64,000 bases of DNA, from the NCBI RefSeq assembly GCF_012972705.2, contig NZ_JABCSC020000003.1:496001-560000 (forward strand). The letters run 5' to 3'. Shown here one piece after another: positions 24,779-33,396 of the stretch (positions are counted from its first letter, which is position 1; the number at the start of each line of letters is the position of its first letter). The stretch is from Uliginosibacterium aquaticum (GTDB taxonomy: Bacteria; Pseudomonadota; Gammaproteobacteria; Burkholderiales; Rhodocyclaceae). Under the pieces are notes generated by a model that did no database searches, had not been told where the DNA came from, and worked only from the letters and a program-made list of their open reading frames with translations. Made by a program: the position numbers and the translations under genes.

Positions 24779-27415
24779 ATGCCCGGAAAACTCAATCGCA
24801 GTGCCCTCCTGATTCTCGCCATCGCCGGCTTCCTGCTGCTCAGCCTGGGGGGCTGGGTGGCCTGGTCCGGCGTACGCACTGATGTGGACGGCATGAATCA
24901 GCGCGCGGTGCCGGCGCTGATCGCGGTGACCGACATCAGCACCGACTACCGTGAATTGCGCGCCGTGCTTCAGGGGATGGCGCAGGAGCCTGACGCGGGA
25001 GAGCGTGAAGTCTTCCGGGAGCGCTATGAGCGCGATCTGCTGCACCTGCAAGGCGGGCTGGCGGCCCTGCGTGGTTTGGGCATGAGCAGCCCGGCACTTG
25101 ATGAAGTCACCGAGGCCTATCAGCAAGCCGCCGGCAGGACGGCCATGGTGGCCATGACTGGCCAGCGCGATGCCGCCCATGCCCTTGTGTATAGCAGCCT
25201 GATTCCGGCCGAGCGCCAGTTGCAGGCCTATATCGACGAGATCCGGCGTGAGGTTCAGGCGCAGCAGAAGGCGGTGGCCAAGAGCCTTAGCCTCGGCGGC
25301 TTCAAGTTGCTTGCGTACAGCATTGCCAGTCTCTGTCTCGGGCTCGGGCTGTGGATGTTGCTGGCGCCGCCGGTAGCGGTACTGGTGCCGGCCGGTCACG
25401 ATGTGTTGCTGTCGCGCGAAATCGCTGCGGTGCTGTATGGCTACACCGGCAGCGTGGTGCCGGCCTCCCTGGTGACTTCGGCGGCGCTGGTGACGGTCTT
25501 CCTGGGCCATCCTGAACGCATCATGCTGTACTGCTGGTGGGCCGTATCGCTCGGCGTTCTGACGGCGCGTACCACGGCTTACCTGCGCTGGCACGCGGTG
25601 CGCGACACGGATTTTGACGGCCCGACCGCGATTCGCCATTTCAGTGCCGGGGCCTTGGCCATGGCACTGGTGTGGGGCTGTTTTCCGGTGCTGTTCTTTG
25701 CCGAGGCGAGCGCCCTGCAACGGATTGCCATGGCTTTTGTGTTTGCCGCCATGGCTGGTGCGGGTGCGGCGGTACTGGCGCCTTTGCGGCGGATCTCGCT
25801 GCTCTATCTGTCCCTGATGCTCTTGCCCCAGGTGCTGCTGTTTGCGGCCGAAGGCAGCCGCCTTGACGTGACTGTGGCGGTACTTAGCATGGGCCTGCTG
25901 GTGATGCTGGCCGCCTCGGCCATGGCGGCACGCCAGACCACGCTCTCGGCGCTGCTGCTGAGCCGTGAGAACAAGCGGCTGGCGGAAGAGTCGGTGTTGC
26001 GCCAACTGGAGCTGGAGCAGTTGAACACCACCCTTGAGGATCGGGTGCATGAGCGTACCGTTCAGCTCGAAGTCGAGATGGATGCGCGTGAAAGCTATGC
26101 CGATCAGCTCAAGGAGCTGGCCTTGCATGACCCGCTCACCGGGCTGCTCAACCGGCGCGCGCTGGCTGGCCGGATGGATGAGGTACTGGCAAGGGCGGCC
26201 GGTATCGGCATGGGCGTGCAAGTGCTGTTCATCGACCTGGACCGCTTCAAGGACGTGAATGACGTGCAGGGCCATTTTGTGGGCGATCAGGTGCTGATCG
26301 AGCTGGCCCAGCGTTTGCGCCGTACCCTGCCGGAAGCTGCTGTGGTGGCACGCTGGGGTGGGGATGAATTCGTGGTGGTGGTGCCGGCGCCGGCCGGGCT
26401 GAATCATGCTGGCGGCATTCGGGCGGCAATCATGGAACCAGTGCGGGTGCGCGATCACGAAGTGAGGCTGGATGCCAGCATCGGCATCTCGCTGTTCCCC
26501 GAGCAGGGGACTGATGTGGATGTGCTGGTACGCCAGGCTGATGTGGCGATGTACCAGGTCAAGCTCAAGGGCCGCTCCGGCGTGCAGCTCTACGATCCGG
26601 CGATGGGCGACAGCATCCGCCGCCAGCACGAACTTGGCCAGGCTCTGCGCGAGGCGATGGCACATGATGCACTGAGCCTGGTGTTTCAGCCGGTAGTGCC
26701 GGAAGTGGCGGGCCATGCGCTGAAGATGGAGGCCTTGCTGCGCTGGGAGCACCCGGTGCGCGGCGTGATTTCACCAGCCGAATTCATTCCGGTGGCCGAG
26801 GATGGTGGCCTGATCGGCCCGCTCGGGCGCTGGGTGTTGTTCCGCGCCTGCCACGAAGCGCTGGCCTGGAGTGGTGATACGGTGATTGCGGTGAATGTGT
26901 CGGCGCTGCAGGTAATGTCCGGCGAATTGCTTGGTGACGTGGCCGATGCCTTGCGCGAGACCGGCCTGCCGCCGCATCGGTTGGAGCTGGAGCTGACCGA
27001 AAGCGTTTTTGCACACGATTTCGGGGCAATTTCGCGTGTCTTTGGCGCCTTGCGCGAAATGGGCATCCGTATCGCCATCGATGATTTCGGTACGGGCTAC
27101 TCCTCGCTGTCCTACCTCTACCGCTTGCCGATCGATGCGATCAAGATCGACCGCAGCTTCGTGCGCGATTCCGAACACACCGGCGACCAGATGCTGCGCG
27201 CCATTCTCGGCATGGCGCGTGGTTTTGGTTATGGGGTGGTCGCCGAGGGGGTGGAAACCGAGTTGCAGCGCGACATGCTGTTGCGCATGGAAGTGGATTT
27301 CATTCAGGGAGCCTGCCATGCGCCGCCGATGCTGCCGGAGGCCGCGGTCGAATGGACGCGAAATTACACCCTGAATGCGCGCAGCGCGGTGCGCCCGCTC
27401 GGCAAGGTGGCCTGA
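24779..27415 (+). CDS. Membrane GGDEF-EAL cyclic-di-GMP enzyme
   Basis: An 878-aa protein. A first membrane helix (about 9-29) and a second near 180-200 bracket a mostly helical periplasmic region of about 145 residues. A block of several hydrophobic segments (about 200-395) and a coiled coil (395-445) follow. The GGDEF domain is intact (RWGGDEF at 525-531) with no obvious inhibitory RxxD at the usual spacing. The EAL domain has EAL at 651-653, DDFGTGYSSLSYLYRLPID, KIDRSFV and VAEGVET, so phosphodiesterase activity looks possible; the terminal QGACHAPP differs from the common QGY form. It may make or degrade c-di-GMP in response to an outside cue. Confidence 0.92.
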   Translation: MPGKLNRSALLILAIAGFLLLSLGGWVAWSGVRTDVDGMNQRAVPALIAVTDISTDYRELRAVLQGMAQEPDAGEREVFRERYERDLLHLQGGLAALRGLGMSSPALDEVTEAYQQAAGRTAMVAMTGQRDAAHALVYSSLIPAERQLQAYIDEIRREVQAQQKAVAKSLSLGGFKLLAYSIASLCLGLGLWMLLAPPVAVLVPAGHDVLLSREIAAVLYGYTGSVVPASLVTSAALVTVFLGHPERIMLYCWWAVSLGVLTARTTAYLRWHAVRDTDFDGPTAIRHFSAGALAMALVWGCFPVLFFAEASALQRIAMAFVFAAMAGAGAAVLAPLRRISLLYLSLMLLPQVLLFAAEGSRLDVTVAVLSMGLLVMLAASAMAARQTTLSALLLSRENKRLAEESVLRQLELEQLNTTLEDRVHERTVQLEVEMDARESYADQLKELALHDPLTGLLNRRALAGRMDEVLARAAGIGMGVQVLFIDLDRFKDVNDVQGHFVGDQVLIELAQRLRRTLPEAAVVARWGGDEFVVVVPAPAGLNHAGGIRAAIMEPVRVRDHEVRLDASIGISLFPEQGTDVDVLVRQADVAMYQVKLKGRSGVQLYDPAMGDSIRRQHELGQALREAMAHDALSLVFQPVVPEVAGHALKMEALLRWEHPVRGVISPAEFIPVAEDGGLIGPLGRWVLFRACHEALAWSGDTVIAVNVSALQVMSGELLGDVADALRETGLPPHRLELELTESVFAHDFGAISRVFGALREMGIRIAIDDFGTGYSSLSYLYRLPIDAIKIDRSFVRDSEHTGDQMLRAILGMARGFGYGVVAEGVETELQRDMLLRMEVDFIQGACHAPPMLPEAAVEWTRNYTLNARSAVRPLGKVA

Positions 27416-27428
27416 GCCGAGGCGCTGG

Positions 27429-27677
27429 CTACAGCCCCTGGCCGGAGAGGCTGACGGCCGCGTCGGCGGCAAAGCTCACCGCGATGTAGTGCTTGTCGTC
27501 GCCCCAGCGGCACTGCTTCAGCAGCAGGACTTCGCTGCACTGGCCGGGCTGGCCGAGGATGGCGCTGATCTCGGCGAGGCTCATGCCGGCATGCAGTTTG
27601 GCGTAGTTGTCCGCCGTGATCTTGCTGCAAGCGGCCAGAAGCAGGATGGCGCCAAGCAGGCAAAGTGTCCTGTTCAT
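27429..27677 (-). CDS. Small lipoprotein (DUF3862/SmpA-like)
   Basis: An 82-aa lipoprotein. The lipobox LLAAC follows a short hydrophobic leader (MNRTLCLLGAILL), then NYAKLHAGMSLAEISAILGQ and CRWGDDKHYIAVSF, a BamE/SmpA-like pattern of the DUF3862 type with two further cysteines that may pair. The ATG at 27677 is preferred because GAGGAG lies 7 bases upstream; ATGs at 27683 and 27692 are too close to or before it. It follows pepN by 11 bp on the same strand. Function unknown. Confidence 0.78.
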   Translation of the reverse strand: MNRTLCLLGAILLLAACSKITADNYAKLHAGMSLAEISAILGQPGQCSEVLLLKQCRWGDDKHYIAVSFAADAAVSLSGQGL

Positions 27678-27688
27678 GTTCATTCTCC

Positions 27689-30367
27689 TCATTCCAGTGC
27701 CTTGCCGACGACTTCGGCCACGTCGCTGGACAGGCCGTCGTGGGCGCGAACCCGTTCGAGCTGGGTGCGGGCTTGGTGCTGGCGCTGTGCGTCGAACTTC
27801 TTCCAGCGATCAAAGCAGCGCGCGATGCGCGAGGCGACTTGCGGGTTGAGCGCATCGAGCTGCAGGATCACGTCGGCGGCGAGCTGGTAGCCGCTGCCAT
27901 CAGCGGCGTGGAAGTGCTTCGGATTGGCGGCGCAGAAGGCGCGCACCAGCGAGTACACCTTGTTCGGGTTGCGGATGTCGAAGGCTTCATGGGCCATCAG
28001 GGCGCGCACATCCTGCGTGGTGCCGGGCAGGCGCGAGGTGGCCTGCACCTGCAGCCACTTGTCGACCACCAGCGCCTCATCGCGCCACTTTGAGTAAAAG
28101 CTGTCGAGCAGCACGTGGCGCGCCGGAATGTCGAGATTGGCCACGGCGGCGAGCGCGGCGATGCTGTCGGTCATGTTGCCGGCGGTCTCGAAGTGGCCGA
28201 TCACCAGCGCCTGGGCGCTCGGCTCGTCCAGCTCAGCCAGATAGCCGAGGCAGGCGTTGCGCAGGGCGCGTTTGCCGGCTTGCTCGCCCTCGGGTGAGTA
28301 GGGCGCGTCAATCTTCAGCTCCAGATACGCAGCAAGCAGGGCTTCGCGCAGATCGCGCGCCAGGGTGCGGCGAAGGGCGAGACGGGCGGCGTGAAGCGCA
28401 TCCGGATCGACTACTTCCATCTGTTCGGCGAGCACGTTTTCGGACGGCAGCATCAGGGCTTCGGCGACCAGTGCCGGATCGCCGCCGTCGACAAACGCTG
28501 CGCCGAGCAGGCGCGCCATTGCATGGATGTAATCCAGCGGGATCCAGTCGCTGCCGCTGTGACCTTGCTGCACCGCCTTCGCACCCGCGAGCAGGATCTC
28601 GGTGGCGAGGCGCTGGCCAGCTTCCCAGCGATTGACGGCGTCACCGTCGTAAGCCATCAGGTGCACCAGTTGCGCCGTGGTGTAGGGATAGTCCAGCAGC
28701 ACCGGCGCCGAGAAGCCGCGCAGCAGCGAGGGTATGGGCTCGGCTGCTACGTTTTCGAAGACGAAGCTCTGCTTGGCGTCGCGCAGTTGCAGGGTGCGCT
28801 GGGTGCTGGCCGGTGTCGCTTCGCCCGCCAGTTGCAGCGGCAGGGCGTGCCCATCGGCATCCAGCAGGCCCAGCACGATGGGCAAGTGGTAAGGCCCGCG
28901 CGGCAGGGCGAGGCCTTCCTTCTCCATGCGCGCTTCGTAAGGCGTGGGTGCGAACTGCTGCTCCACATGCAGGCTGTAGCGGCGCGCAGCGGCATCGAAT
29001 TCGCTGCGCACGATGAGGCAGGGTGTGCCGGCTTGCGAATACCAGCGCTTGAACTGGGTCAGGTCCAGCCCGGATGCATCCTGCATGGCCGCGACGAAAT
29101 CCTCGCAGGTCACGGCCTGACCGTCGTGGCGCGCGAAGTACAGATCCATGCCCTTGCGGAAGGCATCCTGACCGATCAGGGTGTGGATCATGCGGATCAC
29201 TTCCGCGCCTTTTTCATACACCGTGGCGGTGTAGAAATTGTTGATCTCGGCGTAGCTCTCCGGGCGGATCGGGTGGGCCATCGGGCCGGCATCCTCGGGG
29301 AACTGCGCGGCGCGCAAGGTACGCACTTCCTGGATGCGGGTGACGCCGGCCGAATGCACGTCCATGCCGAACTGCTGGTCGCGGAAGACGGTGAGGCCTT
29401 CCTTGAGTGACAACTGGAACCAGTCGCGGCAGGTGACGCGATTGCCGGTCCAGTTGTGGAAATACTCATGGGCAACCACGCGGTCGATGTTCTGGTAATC
29501 GGTGTCGGTGGCCGTGTCCGGGCGGGCCAGCACGTACTTGGTGTTGAAGATGTTGAGGCCCTTGTTCTCCATGGCGCCCATGTTGAAGTCGCCGACCGCG
29601 ACGATCATGTAGTGATCGAGGTCCATCTCCAGACCGAAGACGTCCTCATCCCACTTCATGGACTTCTTCAGCGCGGCAATCGCGTGATCGCACTGATCGA
29701 GCTTGCCGGGCTCCACATACACGGCGCAGCGCACGCGGCGGCCGGAGGTGGTGGTGTAGAAGTCTTCGAGCATGTCCAGCTTGGCGGCGACGCAGGCGAA
29801 CAGGTAAGCCGGCTTGGCGAAGGGGTCTTCCCAGGTCGCCCAGTGGCGGCCATTCTCTTCAGCGCCTTGCGCGACCGGGTTGCCGTTGGCGAGCAGAATC
29901 GGGAAGGCGGCCCTGTCGGCGGAGAGCCGGCACACGAACTTTGCCATCACGTCCGGGCGGTCCGGGTAATAGGTGATGCGGCGGAAGCCCTGCGCCTCGC
30001 ACTGGGTGAAGTAGCCGTCTTTCGACCGATACAGGCCGGAAAGCTGGGTGTTCTGGTCCGGCGCGATCCGCACCACGCTTTCGAGCACGCACACGTCCGG
30101 CAGATCAGTGATCCACAGCTTGTCGCCCTCAATGCGATAGCGTTCGGCCGGCAGCGCCACGCCGTCCACGCGCAGTGCCTGGAGTTCCAGTTCCTCGCCG
30201 TCGAGTTCCAGCGCGCTGGCACTGCCTGGCGCCTGGCGACGCAGGGCGAGACGGGCCTGTACACGCGTGAAGTCCGTGTGGATGGCGATATCCAGCGCCA
30301 CCGTGTCGATTAGGAAGGCCGGCGGGGTGTAGTCCTTGAGGTAAATCGTAGCGGGCGTATCAGACAT
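27689..30367 (-). CDS. pepN: Aminopeptidase N (M1 metallopeptidase)
   Basis: An 892-aa cytosolic zinc aminopeptidase, close to the E. coli enzyme in length. The substrate motif GAMENKGLNIFN, the zinc site HEYFHNWTGNRVTCRDWFQL with the second Glu in SLKEGLTVFRDQQFG, and YPDRPDVMAKF are all present. It removes N-terminal residues from peptides. The start at 30367 gives MSDTPATIYLKDY; the open frame to 30475 has no similarity to the family. Confidence 0.95.
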   Translation of the reverse strand: MSDTPATIYLKDYTPPAFLIDTVALDIAIHTDFTRVQARLALRRQAPGSASALELDGEELELQALRVDGVALPAERYRIEGDKLWITDLPDVCVLESVVRIAPDQNTQLSGLYRSKDGYFTQCEAQGFRRITYYPDRPDVMAKFVCRLSADRAAFPILLANGNPVAQGAEENGRHWATWEDPFAKPAYLFACVAAKLDMLEDFYTTTSGRRVRCAVYVEPGKLDQCDHAIAALKKSMKWDEDVFGLEMDLDHYMIVAVGDFNMGAMENKGLNIFNTKYVLARPDTATDTDYQNIDRVVAHEYFHNWTGNRVTCRDWFQLSLKEGLTVFRDQQFGMDVHSAGVTRIQEVRTLRAAQFPEDAGPMAHPIRPESYAEINNFYTATVYEKGAEVIRMIHTLIGQDAFRKGMDLYFARHDGQAVTCEDFVAAMQDASGLDLTQFKRWYSQAGTPCLIVRSEFDAAARRYSLHVEQQFAPTPYEARMEKEGLALPRGPYHLPIVLGLLDADGHALPLQLAGEATPASTQRTLQLRDAKQSFVFENVAAEPIPSLLRGFSAPVLLDYPYTTAQLVHLMAYDGDAVNRWEAGQRLATEILLAGAKAVQQGHSGSDWIPLDYIHAMARLLGAAFVDGGDPALVAEALMLPSENVLAEQMEVVDPDALHAARLALRRTLARDLREALLAAYLELKIDAPYSPEGEQAGKRALRNACLGYLAELDEPSAQALVIGHFETAGNMTDSIAALAAVANLDIPARHVLLDSFYSKWRDEALVVDKWLQVQATSRLPGTTQDVRALMAHEAFDIRNPNKVYSLVRAFCAANPKHFHAADGSGYQLAADVILQLDALNPQVASRIARCFDRWKKFDAQRQHQARTQLERVRAHDGLSSDVAEVVGKALE

Positions 30368-30568
30368 GGTTGTGGCGCGGTAGAAAGGGCAGAATGGCGA
30401 GTGTAACCGAGCTCCGTGCGTGCCCTGCGGCTGCATTTGCAGGACTGCGCGTTTCACGGGATTGACTGGAGTCAACGGGCTTGCAGGCGAGTTGTGATTA
30501 GCTGCGAAGACAAAAAATGCCTGCCGGCAGATCCCATACCCATATCAGCAGAGTAGAGAGACAGACTC

Positions 30569-30982
30569 ATGAGAAAGCTTAGCCTTCGCCTCAAGCATCT
30601 GGCCCAGGAGCATCAGGCGGTGATGCATTTCGTTTCCGCGGTGCGTAGCGCCAGTCCTGAGAGCGAGGCGGACATCCCGGAAATTGCCCGCCGTGTGCGG
30701 CAGGTTTTTGTGTCGGATCTGGAGCCGCACTTCGTAGAGGAGGAGCGTTACGCCCTGCCGATGCTGCGCGAGGCAGGCTACGGGGCGCTGGCTGACGAGG
30801 TGTTCGCCCAGCACGAGCAGATGCGGGCCATGGAGCGGGCGCTGGATCATCCGAGCACCGAGATGCTGGTTGAGTTCGTGCACATGCTGGAAAAGCATGT
30901 TGAGCTGGAAGAGAACGAAGTGTGGGACGTGCTCGACGCCGAGCTTGAGAAGCAGGCTAACGCCAAGGCCGAAACGCCCTGA
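30569..30982 (+). CDS. Hemerythrin domain protein
   Basis: A 137-aa single hemerythrin-like domain with likely iron ligands in LAQEHQAVMHF, DLEPHFVEEERYALPML, FAQHEQMRAME and MLEKHVELEENEVWDVL. The spacing resembles the HHE cation-binding group rather than the bacteriohemerythrin at 364-789. Role may be iron or oxygen/NO handling. It ends just before a terminator shared with the sugar kinase gene. Confidence 0.87.
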   Translation: MRKLSLRLKHLAQEHQAVMHFVSAVRSASPESEADIPEIARRVRQVFVSDLEPHFVEEERYALPMLREAGYGALADEVFAQHEQMRAMERALDHPSTEMLVEFVHMLEKHVELEENEVWDVLDAELEKQANAKAETP

Positions 30983-31002
30983 TCCGGGCAGGGGCTGCAA
31001 GG

Positions 31003-31033
31003 ACAAAGGCCATCCGTAACGGATGGCCTTTTT
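31003..31033 (+). terminator. Rho-independent terminator
   Basis: AAAGGCCATCCGT-AA-CGGATGGCCTTTTT: nearly perfect stem followed by five T, placed 20 bp after the hemerythrin stop and between convergent genes. Confidence 0.88.
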
Positions 31034-31049
31034 GTTGGGCGAGGCGTGC

Positions 31050-32093
31050 TTAGCGCGAGATGCTTTCGCCACCCGTGCTTTGCATCAAGGCCACGACTTC
31101 TTCTGCTGAAACGAGGTTGAAGTCGCCATAGATGGTGTTCTTGAGTGTGCCGGCAGCGACGGCGAACTCCAGCGCCGAGGCGTCGTCACCGGGGTAGTTG
31201 ATCAAGCCGTAGATCATGCCGGCCGCAAAGGCGTCGCCCACGCCGACGCAATCCACCACGTGTTCGATGGCATGGGTGCGGGCCTTGATCATCTTGCCGT
31301 CGGCCCAGACCAGGCCGGTGAAAATGTGATGGTTGGCGTCCAGGGTGTTGCGCAGCGCCAGGAACAGCTTCTTGTCGGCGCCGGCCTTGGCGCTGGTAGC
31401 TTCGAAGAAGCGCTGATAGCGGTCCAGATCGATACTCTCCTCGGCGCTGCGCGCCTTGAAAGCCACCGGCTCAACGCCATACACCACCTTGTATTCGCTG
31501 CCGGTGCCGAAGAGTACGTCAGTCAGTGCCAGCATGGGCTGCATGATTTCCTGGGCAGACTTGCCGTATTGCCACAGATTCTTGCGATAGTTCAGATCGC
31601 AGGACACCTTCAGGCCCATTTTGCGCGCCACTTCAATGGCTTCGCGGGTGGCGTCAGCGATGCCCTGGCTCAGGCCCGGGCCGATGCCTGACCAGTGAAA
31701 CCAGGTGGCGCCCTGGAAGACCTTGTGCCAGTCGATCATGCCCGGCTGGAGGGTGGCGAAGGAGGAGTTGGCGCGGTCATACACCACTTTCGAGACGCGC
31801 TGGGAGGCCGGGTTTTCGTAGTAGTAGAGCCCCAGGCGTTCACCGCCGAAGATGATGTTGGCGGTTTCAATGCCGTGCGAGCGCAACTCGGCAAGGCAGG
31901 CGTCAGCGATGTCGTTTTTCGGGAAACGGGTTACGAACTCGCTTTTGAGGCCAAAGTGGGCCAGTGATACCGCACAGTTGGTTTCGCTGCCACCGAAGGT
32001 GGCGGCGAACATGTTGGTCTGCGATAGCTTGAGATAGCCGGGTGGGGTGAGGCGCAGTAGCACCTCGCCGAATGTCACGATCTTGTGTTCCAT
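31050..32093 (-). CDS. kdgK: PfkB-family sugar kinase, 2-keto-3-deoxygluconate kinase-like
   Basis: A 347-aa PfkB/ribokinase-family kinase. KIVTFGEVLLRLTPPGYLKL, FGGSETNCAVSLAHFG, GLYYYENPASQRVSKVVYDR, VSCDLNYRKNLW and the catalytic HVVDCVGVGDAFAAGMIYG fit the KDG kinase subgroup, which phosphorylates 2-keto-3-deoxygluconate, the product of pectin and alginate breakdown. The pectinase at 54-58 kb makes that role plausible, but other PfkB sugars cannot be excluded. The ATG follows AAAGGCTCACC. It is the gene after the pta-ackA terminator. Confidence 0.8.
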   Translation of the reverse strand: MEHKIVTFGEVLLRLTPPGYLKLSQTNMFAATFGGSETNCAVSLAHFGLKSEFVTRFPKNDIADACLAELRSHGIETANIIFGGERLGLYYYENPASQRVSKVVYDRANSSFATLQPGMIDWHKVFQGATWFHWSGIGPGLSQGIADATREAIEVARKMGLKVSCDLNYRKNLWQYGKSAQEIMQPMLALTDVLFGTGSEYKVVYGVEPVAFKARSAEESIDLDRYQRFFEATSAKAGADKKLFLALRNTLDANHHIFTGLVWADGKMIKARTHAIEHVVDCVGVGDAFAAGMIYGLINYPGDDASALEFAVAAGTLKNTIYGDFNLVSAEEVVALMQSTGGESISR

Positions 32094-32143
32094 GGTGAGC
32101 CTTTTTTATGTGGGGGAAAGCCGGTGCTACGGGGGCTGCAATG

Positions 32144-32171
32144 AAAAAGGCCATCCGGAGATGGCCTTTTC
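32144..32171 (-). terminator. Terminator of the pta-ackA unit
   Basis: AAAAGGCCATC-TCCG-GATGGCCTTTTTC on the minus strand, 17 bp after the ackA stop, separating it from kdgK. Confidence 0.88.
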
Positions 32172-32186
32172 GATCCTGCCAAGGGC

Positions 32187-33380
32187 TTAGAGGCCCAGCA
32201 GCGAGGTGGTGTGGTGCGCGATCATCCATTCTTCATTGGTCGGGATCACGGCTACGGCAATCTTGGAGTCAGCCGTGTGAATGCAGTGAGCCTTGCCGCG
32301 GACCTTGTTCAGTTCCGGATCCAGCTTGGCGCCCATCCATTCGAGGTAGCCGATGACCTTGTTGCGCACGAACTGCGAGTTCTCACCGATACCGCCGGTG
32401 AACACCAGTGCCTCAAGGCCGCCGGCGGCCATCATCAGAGAGCCGATTTCGCGCGCTGCGCGGTAGCAGAACAGTTCCAGCGCTTCCTTGGCTTCTGGTG
32501 CATCGGAGGCTTCGAGGGTGCGCATGTCCTGGCTGATGCCGGAAACGCCCAGCAGGCCCGATTCCTTGTACAGGAAGTTGGAGATTTCCTTCGGGCCGTA
32601 ACCGTGGCGGTCCATCATGTACAGCAGCACGCCCGGGTCGATCGAGCCGGTGCGGGTGCCCATCATCAGGCCTTCGATGGCGGTGAAGCCCATCGAGGTG
32701 GCGACGCACTTGCCGTCACGCATGGCGGCCATCGAAGCGCCATTGCCCATGTGTGCCACGATCACACAGCCGTGAGCCTTGTCGCCGATCACTTCCGGCA
32801 GCTGGCGGGCAATGTAGTCGTAGGAGGAACCGTGGAAACCGTAGCGCTTGACGCCTTCGGCCGTGATCTTGCGCGGGATCGCGTAGGTCTGGGCTTGCCA
32901 CGGCTGGGTGCGGTGGAAGGCGGTATCGAAACAGGCCACTTGCGGCAGGTTCGGGTACTTGGCGGCCAGTACGCGGATCGGACGCAGGTTGTGCGGCTGA
33001 TGCAGGGGGCCCAGCGGGATGAAGGTTTCGAGCACTTGGAACACTTCCGGGGTAACCACCACCGGGGCGCTGTACTTCTCGCCGCCTTGCAGCACGCGGT
33101 GACCAACTGCGGCCAGCTCGACCTTCTGTTCCTCAACCCAGTTGAGCAGGGTGGTCAGGGCCAGTTCCTGCTGGGCTTCCAGCTCGGTACCTTCCGGCGA
33201 CTTGATGATGGTGTCGAGCAGCGTCTTGCCGTCGATATCCTTGGCCACGAACTGGGTGTTGGCGCCGATGCCGTCGATCTGACCGCGGAAGATCGAGGGA
33301 GCGTCCTTGACCAGAGGCAGGTTGAATACGGCGAACTTGAGGCTCGAAGAGCCGGCGTTGATGATGAGGAGGGACTTCAT
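32187..33380 (-). CDS. ackA: Acetate kinase
   Basis: A 397-aa acetate kinase that interconverts acetyl phosphate plus ADP and acetate plus ATP. LIINAGSSSLKFAVF, FDTAFHRTQPWQAQTYAIP, RYGFHGSSYDYIARQL, VAHMGNGASMAAMRDGKCV, TSMGFTAIEGLMMGTRTGSI followed by DPGVL, and VFTGGIGENSQFVR are the family signatures. It is 16 bp behind the phosphate acetyltransferase gene, making the usual Pta-AckA pair. Confidence 0.97.
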   Translation of the reverse strand: MKSLLIINAGSSSLKFAVFNLPLVKDAPSIFRGQIDGIGANTQFVAKDIDGKTLLDTIIKSPEGTELEAQQELALTTLLNWVEEQKVELAAVGHRVLQGGEKYSAPVVVTPEVFQVLETFIPLGPLHQPHNLRPIRVLAAKYPNLPQVACFDTAFHRTQPWQAQTYAIPRKITAEGVKRYGFHGSSYDYIARQLPEVIGDKAHGCVIVAHMGNGASMAAMRDGKCVATSMGFTAIEGLMMGTRTGSIDPGVLLYMMDRHGYGPKEISNFLYKESGLLGVSGISQDMRTLEASDAPEAKEALELFCYRAAREIGSLMMAAGGLEALVFTGGIGENSQFVRNKVIGYLEWMGAKLDPELNKVRGKAHCIHTADSKIAVAVIPTNEEWMIAHHTTSLLGL

Positions 33381-33396
33381 TGTTTCTTTCTCCGAC

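Noticed and set aside
24758-26752. A 664-codon open frame on the minus strand.
   Set aside because: It is antisense to the GGDEF-EAL gene and is full of His, Gln and Arg as expected from reversed Leu/Val/Asp codons; no motif or start signal.
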